Positions 16,792 through 25,012 of a stretch of 64,000 bases of DNA are shown here, piece by piece. Each line of letters starts with the position of its first letter. The stretch's first letter is position 1. Under the pieces are notes generated by a model, which was given only the letters and a program-made list of their open reading frames with translations, ran no database searches and was not told the DNA's origin. The stretch comes from Paraflavisolibacter caeni (lineage in GTDB: Bacteria; Bacteroidota; Bacteroidia; Chitinophagales; Chitinophagaceae), in assembly GCF_025628885.1 (NCBI RefSeq), contig NZ_JAOTIF010000001.1, positions 849,751 to 913,750 on the forward strand. Reading direction: 5' to 3'. The position numbers were made by a program, and so were the translations under genes.

Positions 16792-19700
16792 ATGGTTCGT
16801 CTTGCTGACTTTTGCCTGGTCCGTTTATGGATGCTCTTGCCGGTATACTTACTTATGGTCTCATCACCGGCAAGAGGGCAAATAGACAGTACCTTATTCA
16901 ACACTATAAAAAAATGTGATCCAACGGCCTTGCAGCAATGCATGAAGAGTACCGTCGGCATGAATGTATCAGGCCGCAATGAAACCAATGCCTTAATGTG
17001 GGCAGCATATTATTGTGATCTTCCTTTGGTCAGGCTCTTGGTGCAACAGGGCGCAAAGGCTTGTGATTCTGCAGGCATTAATGTCGATGATCATTATTAC
17101 GGCAGCATGCAAGGGATAGCAGCAGGAAGGGGAAAATTGGAATTATTACAATTCTTGGCCGACACTTTGCGCTTACCTCTGGATGAAAAAGAATACAATC
17201 CCAAAAGCCTCAAAAATGATGGCTGGACACCTTTGATGTGGGCTGTTGATGCTGGTCATTTGGATGTAGTGAGCTATTTATTGGAAAAAGGAGCGCGGGT
17301 GAATATTGATGATGCTGAAGGTGTCACTCCATTGATAAAGGCTGCTGAAAAAGAGCAGTGGCTCATTTTTGATTGGTTGCTGAAAGCAGGAGGTAGGGAA
17401 AAACTCGGCAAGCAGGCAGATTCTTTTATGGTTGCAGCCGCAAAGGTATCACAACAGGGGGCGACAAAAGGAGATCCAAACAAGCAAATAATGCTCCGCC
17501 AGTTTATTGTGGCTCTTACGAAAGCCTGCTATGGAGAAGAGCATCCTGTATATGCTCGGAATCTGAATAGCCTGGGCAATCTGTATTTCCAAATGGGCAA
17601 GTATGAAACGGCTCTTCTCCCGTATCAGCAAGCCTTGACCATTAGAAAGAAAATACTGGGAGAAGGACACCCTGAGTACGCAACCACATTAAATGATTTG
17701 GCGGATGTGTATATGAGGTTAGGCCAGTATGAAACTTCCCTGCTCTTATATGAGCAGGCTTTAGCCATTAAAAAGAAAGTACTGGGAGAAGAACATCCGG
17801 AATATGCAACCAGTCTAAATAGCCTGGCATATCTGTATAAAGAAATGGGGCAGTATGAAAAAGCCCTGCCTCTATATGAACAAGCTTTATCCATCACAAT
17901 TAAAGTACAGGGAGAAGATCATCCCAATACTGCTAATGTTTTAAATAACCTGGCATTTTTATATAGGGAAATGGCTCATTATGAAAAAGCGCTCCCCTTA
18001 CATCAGCAAGCTTTGGCCATCAGGAAAAAATCACTGGGAGAAGAACACCCTGATTATGCAACCAGTTTAAATGACCTGGCTTATTTGTATTTGAATATGG
18101 GCCAGTATGAAAAGGCACTGCCTTTATACGAACAAGCTTTAGCCATTAGAAAGAAAATACTGGGAGAAGAGCACCCTGATTATGCTACTACTTTAAATTT
18201 CTTGGCCATACTGCATAGGGAAATGGGGCATTATGAAACGGCCTTGCCTTTATACGAGCAGGCATTGGCTATTCGAAAGAAAGTATTGGGAGAAGATCAT
18301 CCCTATTATGCTAGTGTTTTAAATAATCTGGCTTATTTGTATAGGGATCTGGGCCAGTATGAAAAGGCAGTATCGTTACATCTGGAAGCCTTAGCCATTA
18401 GGAAAAAAGTACTGGGAGAAGAACATCCCTATTATTTGAGAAACTTAAACGGCTTGGGTTTTCTCTACAGTATCTTGAACAGGCAGGATAAAGCTTATCC
18501 CTTGCTCTTGGAAGCTTCTGCTACTGAACTGAAATATATCCGTCAAGCCTATACTGCTTTATCCGAAAATGAGAAGATGTCTTTTTTGAGCAGGGAATCC
18601 GACCAGTTCCATTATCTGCCTTCTGTGCTTTTGGGTCAAAAGAATCACCAAGCAACACTTGTAAAGCAGGTATATGAGAATGAGCTGGCTTTGAAAGGAA
18701 TGGTGTTGGAAGACCAGAAAGGTGTGCTCAACAGCATTCGCAGAAGCGGCGACAGCATCGCTCTGCAGCTGTATAAAGAGTGGCTGGCCAATAAAGCCTT
18801 TTTGGGCAAACAGCTGCTGCGGCCACTGAAACAACGGGTTTCTTATCTGGACAGCCTGGAAGAAGCTACCAATGCATTGGAACAACAACTCTCCCGGACT
18901 ACGGCTGCTTTCCGTCAGCAACTGCAAAACCAGAAAATTGACGTTGAGGACATCGCTCAAAAACTGCAAAAGGGAGAAGCTGCTGTGGAGTTTACTAGTT
19001 TTAGAGTGTACAACATTAGAAACAGTTTTAGGGTTTACAACAACAGAACATGGACCGACAGCGTCATGTATGCCGCTTTGGTGCTGTTACCCGGGGATAC
19101 TACGGTTCACTTCCTGCCCCTTTGTGAGGAAAAGCAATTGCAGCGTCTTTTATACGCTTCTTCCAACACTACTTTCCAAACTGTGGACCAACTATATGGC
19201 AGGAGGAAAACAGGAAAAGGAAATATGGCTGACTCCCTGTACCAACTGGTTTGGAAACCTTTGGAACAATACCTGCAGGGAGTTAAAACGGTATATTATG
19301 CACCAGCCGGACTGTTGCATCGTCTGTCCTTTCAGGCACTACCTATAGATGCCTCCAACCTGCTCATAGACAAATACCAGCTCCGTCAACGATTGAGCAC
19401 TCGCTCAATTGCTCTGCCAACGCAACCAAACAGCAAATCACTTACAGCCTCTCTTTGGGGAAACATTACCTATTCTGCTCCTAGTAACTCAGTCCAAAAT
19501 AGCCTGGCAATACACAAGACGAACACGAGGGGACTTTATGAAGTAAATACCGCTATCTCAGACTTTAATTTGTACACCTGGGACACTAAAGAGGCGAGGG
19601 GCGGCACTTCAGGCTGGCAGCCATTGCCTTACACCAAGGCAGAACTGGATAGCTTAAAAACAGTATTGACCAAAGCTGGCATGGAAGTGAATACCCTGAG

Positions 19701-20268
19701 TGGCTCCGAGGCCACAGAAGAAACCTTCAAGCATTTCAGTGGTAACAGCCCCGGGGTATTGCATCTGGCCACTCATGGCTTCTTCCTGCCGGTAAGGGAA
19801 CAGAAAACTAATGAAGCCGATCTAAGACAGGGTAGTGCTTTTACGCTGCAGCAGAATCCCTTGTTTCGTAGTGGACTGGTGCTGGCTGGGGCTAATGATG
19901 CTTGGGCTGGAAAGCCGGTGCCAGCTGGAAAAGAAGATGGTATCCTCACCGCTTATGAATTGACACAGATGGATTTGAGCAGTACAGACCTGGTGGTGCT
20001 GAGTGCCTGTGAGACAGCCCTGGGAGATCTCAAGGGCAATGAAGGGGTCATTGGTCTGCAAAGAGCTTTGAAGATGGCAGGGGTCAAGCAAATGATCGTT
20101 TCTCTCTGGCAGGTGCCGGATAAAGTCACCATGCAGCTGATGATATTATTTTATCACTACTGGCTAACCGGGCAAAGCCCACAGGATGCTTTAAGATCAG
20201 CCCAACTACAACTCAAAGCAAAATACCCTCATCCTTATTTTTGGGCTGCCTTCGTTTTGGTTGAATAA
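16792..20268 (+). CDS. Exported ankyrin-TPR-CHAT caspase-like protease
   Basis: 1158 aa. A hydrophobic N-terminus with cleavage after SSPARGQ (about residue 30) predicts export. Residues about 60-205 hold ankyrin repeats (NALMWAAYYCDLPLVRLLVQ and GWTPLMWAVDAGHLDVVSYL). Residues 248 to about 570 hold eight 42-residue kinesin-light-chain-type TPR units (LGEEHPxYATSLNxLAYLY). After a coiled-coil stretch, the CHAT domain (about 850-1158) has H995 in HLATHGFF and C1073 in VLSACETALGD, the His/Cys pair of this caspase-like family. CHAT domains cleave specific protein partners, with the TPR array binding the trigger or substrate. Divergent from a sigma/anti-sigma pair, so the anti-sigma tail is an attractive substrate (inference). 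Confidence 0.9.
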   Translation: MVRLADFCLVRLWMLLPVYLLMVSSPARGQIDSTLFNTIKKCDPTALQQCMKSTVGMNVSGRNETNALMWAAYYCDLPLVRLLVQQGAKACDSAGINVDDHYYGSMQGIAAGRGKLELLQFLADTLRLPLDEKEYNPKSLKNDGWTPLMWAVDAGHLDVVSYLLEKGARVNIDDAEGVTPLIKAAEKEQWLIFDWLLKAGGREKLGKQADSFMVAAAKVSQQGATKGDPNKQIMLRQFIVALTKACYGEEHPVYARNLNSLGNLYFQMGKYETALLPYQQALTIRKKILGEGHPEYATTLNDLADVYMRLGQYETSLLLYEQALAIKKKVLGEEHPEYATSLNSLAYLYKEMGQYEKALPLYEQALSITIKVQGEDHPNTANVLNNLAFLYREMAHYEKALPLHQQALAIRKKSLGEEHPDYATSLNDLAYLYLNMGQYEKALPLYEQALAIRKKILGEEHPDYATTLNFLAILHREMGHYETALPLYEQALAIRKKVLGEDHPYYASVLNNLAYLYRDLGQYEKAVSLHLEALAIRKKVLGEEHPYYLRNLNGLGFLYSILNRQDKAYPLLLEASATELKYIRQAYTALSENEKMSFLSRESDQFHYLPSVLLGQKNHQATLVKQVYENELALKGMVLEDQKGVLNSIRRSGDSIALQLYKEWLANKAFLGKQLLRPLKQRVSYLDSLEEATNALEQQLSRTTAAFRQQLQNQKIDVEDIAQKLQKGEAAVEFTSFRVYNIRNSFRVYNNRTWTDSVMYAALVLLPGDTTVHFLPLCEEKQLQRLLYASSNTTFQTVDQLYGRRKTGKGNMADSLYQLVWKPLEQYLQGVKTVYYAPAGLLHRLSFQALPIDASNLLIDKYQLRQRLSTRSIALPTQPNSKSLTASLWGNITYSAPSNSVQNSLAIHKTNTRGLYEVNTAISDFNLYTWDTKEARGGTSGWQPLPYTKAELDSLKTVLTKAGMEVNTLSGSEATEETFKHFSGNSPGVLHLATHGFFLPVREQKTNEADLRQGSAFTLQQNPLFRSGLVLAGANDAWAGKPVPAGKEDGILTAYELTQMDLSSTDLVVLSACETALGDLKGNEGVIGLQRALKMAGVKQMIVSLWQVPDKVTMQLMILFYHYWLTGQSPQDALRSAQLQLKAKYPHPYFWAAFVLVE
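17533..18490 (+). repeat. Eight in-frame 126-bp TPR repeats
   Basis: The codon for the glycine of GE(E/D/G)HP recurs exactly every 126 bp, from 17533 to 18415, giving eight copies without a single indel. Units are similar at the DNA level as well as in protein, especially the stretch encoding AIRKKxLGEEHP, which points to expansion by recombination within this gene. Confidence 0.9.
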
Positions 20269-20452
20269 AATATACTACTAGGCAGCCAATTCATAGCAAA
20301 TCCTCACTTCTTTATAAGCTACACTTCTGTAAGTGATAAATTTTTCTTGGAAAGCAGGGTAACAATTTTCCTTTAGTAGAGACATTATTATACATCGTTG
20401 AAATGATGATGCAGGCCTGCTCTTCTAAATAGTCACTCTTAAACCAGAAGTT

Positions 20453-20779
20453 ATGCAACACAATCCCCTGCAACTGGAAATACTACTTCCTGACAACACT
20501 ACATTTGCTCAAAGACAAAAGCGCAAAGCCAATACCGCTATCAGCACACAGCATCTTTCTCCAATAGAACAACTGGAGCAGGCCTGCTGCCAGGGACTGT
20601 TAGAAATACTTTTTAAGGAAATCATACAAAGAATAATTGTAAGTAAAAGACTTTACCTGTGGCATATTGATCAATGTGCAGATGTGCTTCAAATACAATT
20701 GAGTGAATTTCCAGTGTATATACAAGAAAAATGCTCTATTGATCCTCACTTCTTTTTGCCTGTCTTAGTTTACAATTAA
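20453..20779 (+). CDS. Small unknown protein downstream of the CHAT gene
   Basis: 108 aa starting MQHNPLQLEILLPDN. No signal peptide and no clear membrane segment. The middle (SPIEQLEQACCQGLLEILFKEIIQRI) is helical with a CC pair, followed by short beta-prone segments and FPVYIQEKCSIDPHFF. It is co-directional with the CHAT gene, 184 bp downstream, with no strong terminator visible between them, so it may be cotranscribed. It matches no family I recognise. It could be a partner of the protease, but proximity is the only evidence. Confidence 0.5.
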   Translation: MQHNPLQLEILLPDNTTFAQRQKRKANTAISTQHLSPIEQLEQACCQGLLEILFKEIIQRIIVSKRLYLWHIDQCADVLQIQLSEFPVYIQEKCSIDPHFFLPVLVYN

Positions 20780-20879
20780 TGAAATAGGCGCCTCCCTTTT
20801 GCAATTCTGATCTTGTTATACTACATCCTTCAGGCAATCTATAAGTTTTAAGAACAACACCTTACTAAATTTTCTTATC

Positions 20880-23474
20880 ATGAGAAAGACTTCTCTGTCT
20901 TTGTCGACAGCTATAGCTGTCGTGGTTATCCTTTTGTCCTTCCCGCCCATCAACACCTTCGCTGCACCAGCAGAAACGGGAACGATGGCTGCCTTGACAA
21001 GTTTTAAAATTAATTTTCAGGACGCGGCAACCATACCACCTGCCGGTTGGCTGAGAGATTTTGGACAAGCCTACGGGCTACGCACCTCTGCCTACCAGGG
21101 CTCAGGCAATACCTATGGGTGGATCAATAGAAACGATAATACGCCTCTGGACCTGACTAAAAACGGGCGTAAAAGAAGTAGTCCTTCCGATACCTTGCTG
21201 GCAACGTTCATGCATATGCAGGCAGATGATATTGCTGGCTTTAGTGGTACGCCTGTTGAAGGCAGGTGGGAAGCCCTGGTAGCCAATGGCATTTATGATG
21301 TTACAGTTTCGGTAGGAGATGGGGCCTATCTTGATAGCAGGCATACCATTCGTGCGGAAGGTGTACCAGTTATTTTAGACTTTGTACCTGCCACCAGTAT
21401 GCGATTTAGAAAAGCCACTGTTTCGGTTAAAGTAACGGATGGGCGTTTAACAGTTGATGCATTTGGTGGGACCAACACCAAGATCAATTATATAATCGTT
21501 CAGCAGGCTTCTGTCCAGAGACCTTCTGTAGTTTCCGTCAATCCTGAATATGGCGCCACAAATGTCAGTGAATACGCTTCAATATCAACGAGTATTCTGA
21601 ACCTGCCCAACGGTGGCATCAACAACGCCACTATAACTTCCTCTACTGTCTATCTCGCTGAAAAAGCAACCGGGACAAGGGTGCCGGCAAATGTGAATGG
21701 AACAGGAGGAGGTGATGCCATTACCTTAGTGCCCTCTGCTCCTTTAAAATTAAGTACCACTTATGTGTTCTCAGTTACCAGCGGTGTCAAGGATTTATCA
21801 GGCGCTGGCTTTATACCTTATTCCTGTAGTTTCACCACTACCGCTACACCTCATCCTACATCCGGTATTGCATTTATGCAGGTGCAACTTTCCAATGCGG
21901 CAGGTAGACATTCCAGTCTCACCATTGGGCCTGATGGTAAACTCTATGCCTTATCCATTGATGGGATCATTAAACGTTTTACTATAAAAGCGGATGGTAC
22001 TTTGGATACGCCTCAACTCATCTATGCTTTACAGGATGCCTATGGCGCCAGGACACCCAGGTTAGCCATTGGCTTTGCTTTTGATCCCGCTTCAACAGCT
22101 ACGAATTTGATTGCTTGGGTAACCCACAGTACATATGTGTTTTTAAACGGCCCCGATTGGGATGGTAAACTGACAAAGCTAAGCGGTAGCAACCTGCAGA
22201 ATGTTCAGGATGTATTGATCAATTTGCCCAGGTCAGTGAAAGACCACCTGACCAACAGCATAGCTTTCGGGCCTGATGGTGCTTTGTATTTCACCCAGGG
22301 CTCCAACAGTGCGATGGGTAAAGCCGATCAAACCTGGGGCAATAGAGCAGAGCATTTGCTTTCAGCGGCAGTACTGCGTCTCGATAAAACCAAATTAGGT
22401 GCCCTGCCTTTGAATGTGAAAACAGCAGAAGGGGGCGGTACGTATAACCCTTACGCAACCACTGCGCCTTTAACGATCTATGCATCGGGTGTAAGAAATG
22501 CTTATGACCTGGTATGGCACAGCAATGGTGAGTTATATGTTCCCACCAACGGCTCTGCAGCCGGAGGCAATACGCCGGCATCGGTCAATGGAACCCTCAG
22601 GCCCAATGGCACTACCTACAATGGTCCTTATGTTCCGGCCTTAACCAATGTGCAGCAAACACAAAATGATTTTCTGTTCAGGGTAAAGAAAGGTGGTTAT
22701 TACGGCCATCCCAATCCTATGCGGGGAGAGTATGTGCTTAATGGCGGCAATCCTACTGCGAACACAGACAAGGCCCAGGTAAATGCTTATCCTGTAGGTA
22801 CTTTGCCAGATGTGAACTGGAGGGGATATGCATTTGATTTCCAGGCCAACAAATCACCTGATGGAGCAATCGAATACAAGAGCAACGTCTTTAATGGCGC
22901 CCTCAAAGGAAAACTCCTCGTAGTGAGGTACAGTCAAAATGATGATATTATCACGCTCACGCCTGGTGGAACGTACAATGATATTGTTGATTACAAAGAT
23001 GGATCATCCATTCAGGGCTTCACCGGCTTTGTGGATCCTTTGGATCTTGTTGAAGATGTAAGGAATGGAAATATCTATGTATCAGAATATGGGGGGAATA
23101 CAGGGAAGATCACGCTGCTTAAACCGAACTCAACCGCTACAACTACTGAGGTCATAACAATGGCCACAAAAAACGAAACCATTGGCGATGTTATAGGTGT
23201 GGAGCAGTCTGTTCATGCTGCTAACCTGGAACAGAATGTGCCCAATCCTTTTAACAACAAAACGACCATTCGTTTTTATATTCCCGCCAACGCTCTGTCA
23301 GCCAAATTGGTCATCACAGGTATGAAAGGCGATGTTCGACGGACTATTGAGTTGAACAGCATGAACAATCAGGTCACATTGTATGCAAATGAATTTTCTT
23401 CTGGTATTTATCTCTATACCTTATGGGTAGATGGAAAACAGGTCGACAGTAAACGCCTGGTTGTTGTCAGGTAA
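20880..23474 (+). CDS. Secreted sugar-dehydrogenase-like propeller protein with T9SS signal
   Basis: 864 aa. Signal peptide 1-28. Residues about 40-210 look like a malectin/CBM-type domain (FQDAATIPPAGWLRDFGQAY to TKINYIIVQ). Residues about 212-325 are a Big_5-type Ig domain (VSVNPEYGATNVSEYASIS). Residues about 330-755 form a glucose/sorbosone-dehydrogenase-like beta-propeller (SLTIGPDGKLYALS, NSIAFGPDGALYFTQGS, YASGVRNAYDLVWHSNGELY). A type A T9SS domain closes the protein (about 785-864, NVPNPFNNKTTIRFYIP). Probably a surface-attached or secreted oxidoreductase or glycan-binding protein; PQQ dependence is known for related propellers but not shown here. Confidence 0.85.
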   Translation: MRKTSLSLSTAIAVVVILLSFPPINTFAAPAETGTMAALTSFKINFQDAATIPPAGWLRDFGQAYGLRTSAYQGSGNTYGWINRNDNTPLDLTKNGRKRSSPSDTLLATFMHMQADDIAGFSGTPVEGRWEALVANGIYDVTVSVGDGAYLDSRHTIRAEGVPVILDFVPATSMRFRKATVSVKVTDGRLTVDAFGGTNTKINYIIVQQASVQRPSVVSVNPEYGATNVSEYASISTSILNLPNGGINNATITSSTVYLAEKATGTRVPANVNGTGGGDAITLVPSAPLKLSTTYVFSVTSGVKDLSGAGFIPYSCSFTTTATPHPTSGIAFMQVQLSNAAGRHSSLTIGPDGKLYALSIDGIIKRFTIKADGTLDTPQLIYALQDAYGARTPRLAIGFAFDPASTATNLIAWVTHSTYVFLNGPDWDGKLTKLSGSNLQNVQDVLINLPRSVKDHLTNSIAFGPDGALYFTQGSNSAMGKADQTWGNRAEHLLSAAVLRLDKTKLGALPLNVKTAEGGGTYNPYATTAPLTIYASGVRNAYDLVWHSNGELYVPTNGSAAGGNTPASVNGTLRPNGTTYNGPYVPALTNVQQTQNDFLFRVKKGGYYGHPNPMRGEYVLNGGNPTANTDKAQVNAYPVGTLPDVNWRGYAFDFQANKSPDGAIEYKSNVFNGALKGKLLVVRYSQNDDIITLTPGGTYNDIVDYKDGSSIQGFTGFVDPLDLVEDVRNGNIYVSEYGGNTGKITLLKPNSTATTTEVITMATKNETIGDVIGVEQSVHAANLEQNVPNPFNNKTTIRFYIPANALSAKLVITGMKGDVRRTIELNSMNNQVTLYANEFSSGIYLYTLWVDGKQVDSKRLVVVR

Positions 23475-23560
23475 GGAAGCAATAAGATTGCTAATGGTCC
23501 TTTTCGCCGGTTTAGGACCAGGTGATCTCAGGTCCATATAATGTCTTCTTTACCACCTCT

Positions 23561-23600
23561 AAGCGCAAACTCAATATAATTAAGAGTTTGCGCTTTATTA
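23561..23600 (+). terminator. Intrinsic terminator after the T9SS propeller gene
   Basis: A 12-bp perfect stem, AAGCGCAAACTC at 23561-23572 and its complement at 23584-23595, has an 11-base AT loop and is followed by TATTATA. A shorter stem without T tract lies just upstream (TGGTCCT at 23495-23501 with AGGACCA at 23514-23520). Confidence 0.75.
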
Positions 23601-23609
23601 TACCGATAA

Positions 23610-23628
23610 GGGAGCAAAAAGGGAGCAA
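23610..23628. repeat. GGGAGCAA direct repeat
   Basis: Two copies of GGGAGCAA separated by three A residues lie just after the terminator, directly before a visibly AT-richer segment that carries the HD-domain gene. It could mark the edge of acquired DNA, but there is no recombinase nearby. Confidence 0.4.
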
Positions 23629-23765
23629 TTTATTGCGTTTTGCTATTAGCAGGCTTTTGCTTACCATTTGTGCGGATTATTTAAAAGCGCTGACTTTTTT
23701 ATCAGAAAAGTGGGTAACAAATTCTTTTTTATTGAGACTAGTATATGTCAATTAAATATTTTCAT

Positions 23766-24413
23766 ATGAATTATCAAGTGTTTGTAGCAAGAGCTTCTAA
23801 CTACATAAGAACATACATGAAAGATCATAGGAATGAAAACTTCATTTACCATAATTTGAATCATACAGAAAGTGTAGTTTCTGCAGTGACTGAGATATCA
23901 AAGCATTATAGGTTAAATAAAAAAGATTTTTTTATCTGCACTATTGCAGCTTGGTTCCATGATAGTGGCTATTATGAAGATATATTGAATCATGAGTTAA
24001 TAGGAGCAAAAAAGGCAGAAGAGTTTTTAATCATTAATGGTTTAGATGAAAGAACCATAGATGCAGTAAGAAAATGTATTCTGGGCACAAAGATGCCTCA
24101 GGCTCCTGCCAGCCTCCTGGAGCAGATTTTATGCGATGCTGACCTATATAATTTGGGAACAGACAAGTTTCCAATACTGAATCAACTAGTGAGAAAAGAA
24201 ATTGAAGCAATAAATCATACTCACATAAGTAAAGAAAAATGGTGCAACAGCACTATTTGTTTATTGGAAAACCACAACTATCATACAGACTATTGCAAAA
24301 AACAGTTGAATATAAAGAAGTTTCAAAACATGCTAGAGATAACGAAAATGGCAAGATCAACCATTTCAACTAGCTTCTCTAAGTTTTACAAATTTGAAGT
24401 TTTAGGCATTTGA
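23766..24413 (+). CDS. HD-domain phosphohydrolase resembling the HD half of Pycsar-type effectors
   Basis: 215 aa from the ATG at 23766; an ATG at 23745 would add seven residues. The HD superfamily metal ligands are visible: H33 in YHNLNHT, H65-D66 in AAWFHDSGYY and D124/D126 in CDADLYNLGT. The pattern YHNLxHT, AAWFHDSGY, GTKMPQAP, ISKEKW, YHTDYC is the one I know from the N-terminal HD domain of Bacteroidota proteins that continue into a Pycsar-effector membrane region. Here the protein ends after the HD part, with no membrane segment. Family enzymes hydrolyse (cyclic) nucleotides or related phosphates. The gene is AT-richer than its neighbours, suggesting transfer. No cyclase gene is nearby. 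Confidence 0.8.
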   Translation: MNYQVFVARASNYIRTYMKDHRNENFIYHNLNHTESVVSAVTEISKHYRLNKKDFFICTIAAWFHDSGYYEDILNHELIGAKKAEEFLIINGLDERTIDAVRKCILGTKMPQAPASLLEQILCDADLYNLGTDKFPILNQLVRKEIEAINHTHISKEKWCNSTICLLENHNYHTDYCKKQLNIKKFQNMLEITKMARSTISTSFSKFYKFEVLGI

Positions 24414-25012
24414 CACCTAACCACTACACCCTCCCTCAAACCCAAACCCAAACCTCACATCTATTATCTATCATCTTTTCTCCCCATTGGTCATTCATCA
24501 TTCGAATCAATCCCTCCATACCTGCTCCATACCAAAGGCATAGTAAAGGCATAGCAAAGGCATACCAAAGCCTAGGATAAAGCATGAAAATGGCAAAAAC
24601 GCAATATTCAACAAAGGGTGAATGTTTTCCATAATCTGTAGTTCAAGAATGAAGAAAAGAATCTTATTAGACCAGGAAATACCATTCATCGGGAAGGAAA
24701 CGAACTACTAAGTCATGGTATATTTTTTATGGCCTCGTCATTTGGGTGCTTATTACCGTGTCAATAACAAAGAACTCTTCGCCCTGTCTACTGGCAGAGA
24801 TTGTCCACCTTCCATGAAGAGAGTACCTTCACAGTTGCTTTCTGGATTCGTGCAATCAGGTTTTATTCTACTACCAGGTTTCTTCCACATTGCGCTTGAT
24901 TCCAGGTTTGAAGCAAATGGATCATCAATTTCTGCCCGGCATTCCTTCTCAACAGCTTTCATTTTGACACCCTTTGATTTCATTCCGGTGATCATCATTA
25001 AACTTCTATACC
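24414..25012. other. Gene-free 600-bp spacer with short tandem repeats
   Basis: No convincing gene. It contains AAACCCAAACCC-type repeats at about 24438-24452, an 11-bp AAAGGCATAG/CATACC tandem at about 24534-24570, and a 28-base stretch at 24482-24509 that recurs at 55402-55429 with three changes. Reading frames at 24507-24689 and 24715-25059 lack any recognisable domain and overlap opposing frames. The right part should hold the promoter of the gene at 25013. Confidence 0.5.

Noticed and set aside
14718-20268. Type III-E CRISPR (Craspase) locus
   Set aside because: CHAT and sigma genes are present but no Cas7-11, Csx30/Csx31 or CRISPR repeats; the CHAT protein is exported and has ankyrin repeats.
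23522-23755. 77-codon frame before the HD gene
   Set aside because: It contains a terminator stem and the direct repeat and has no protein-like pattern.
23766-24413. Complete Pycsar defence system
   Set aside because: No pyrimidine cyclase and no membrane effector region; only the HD portion is encoded.
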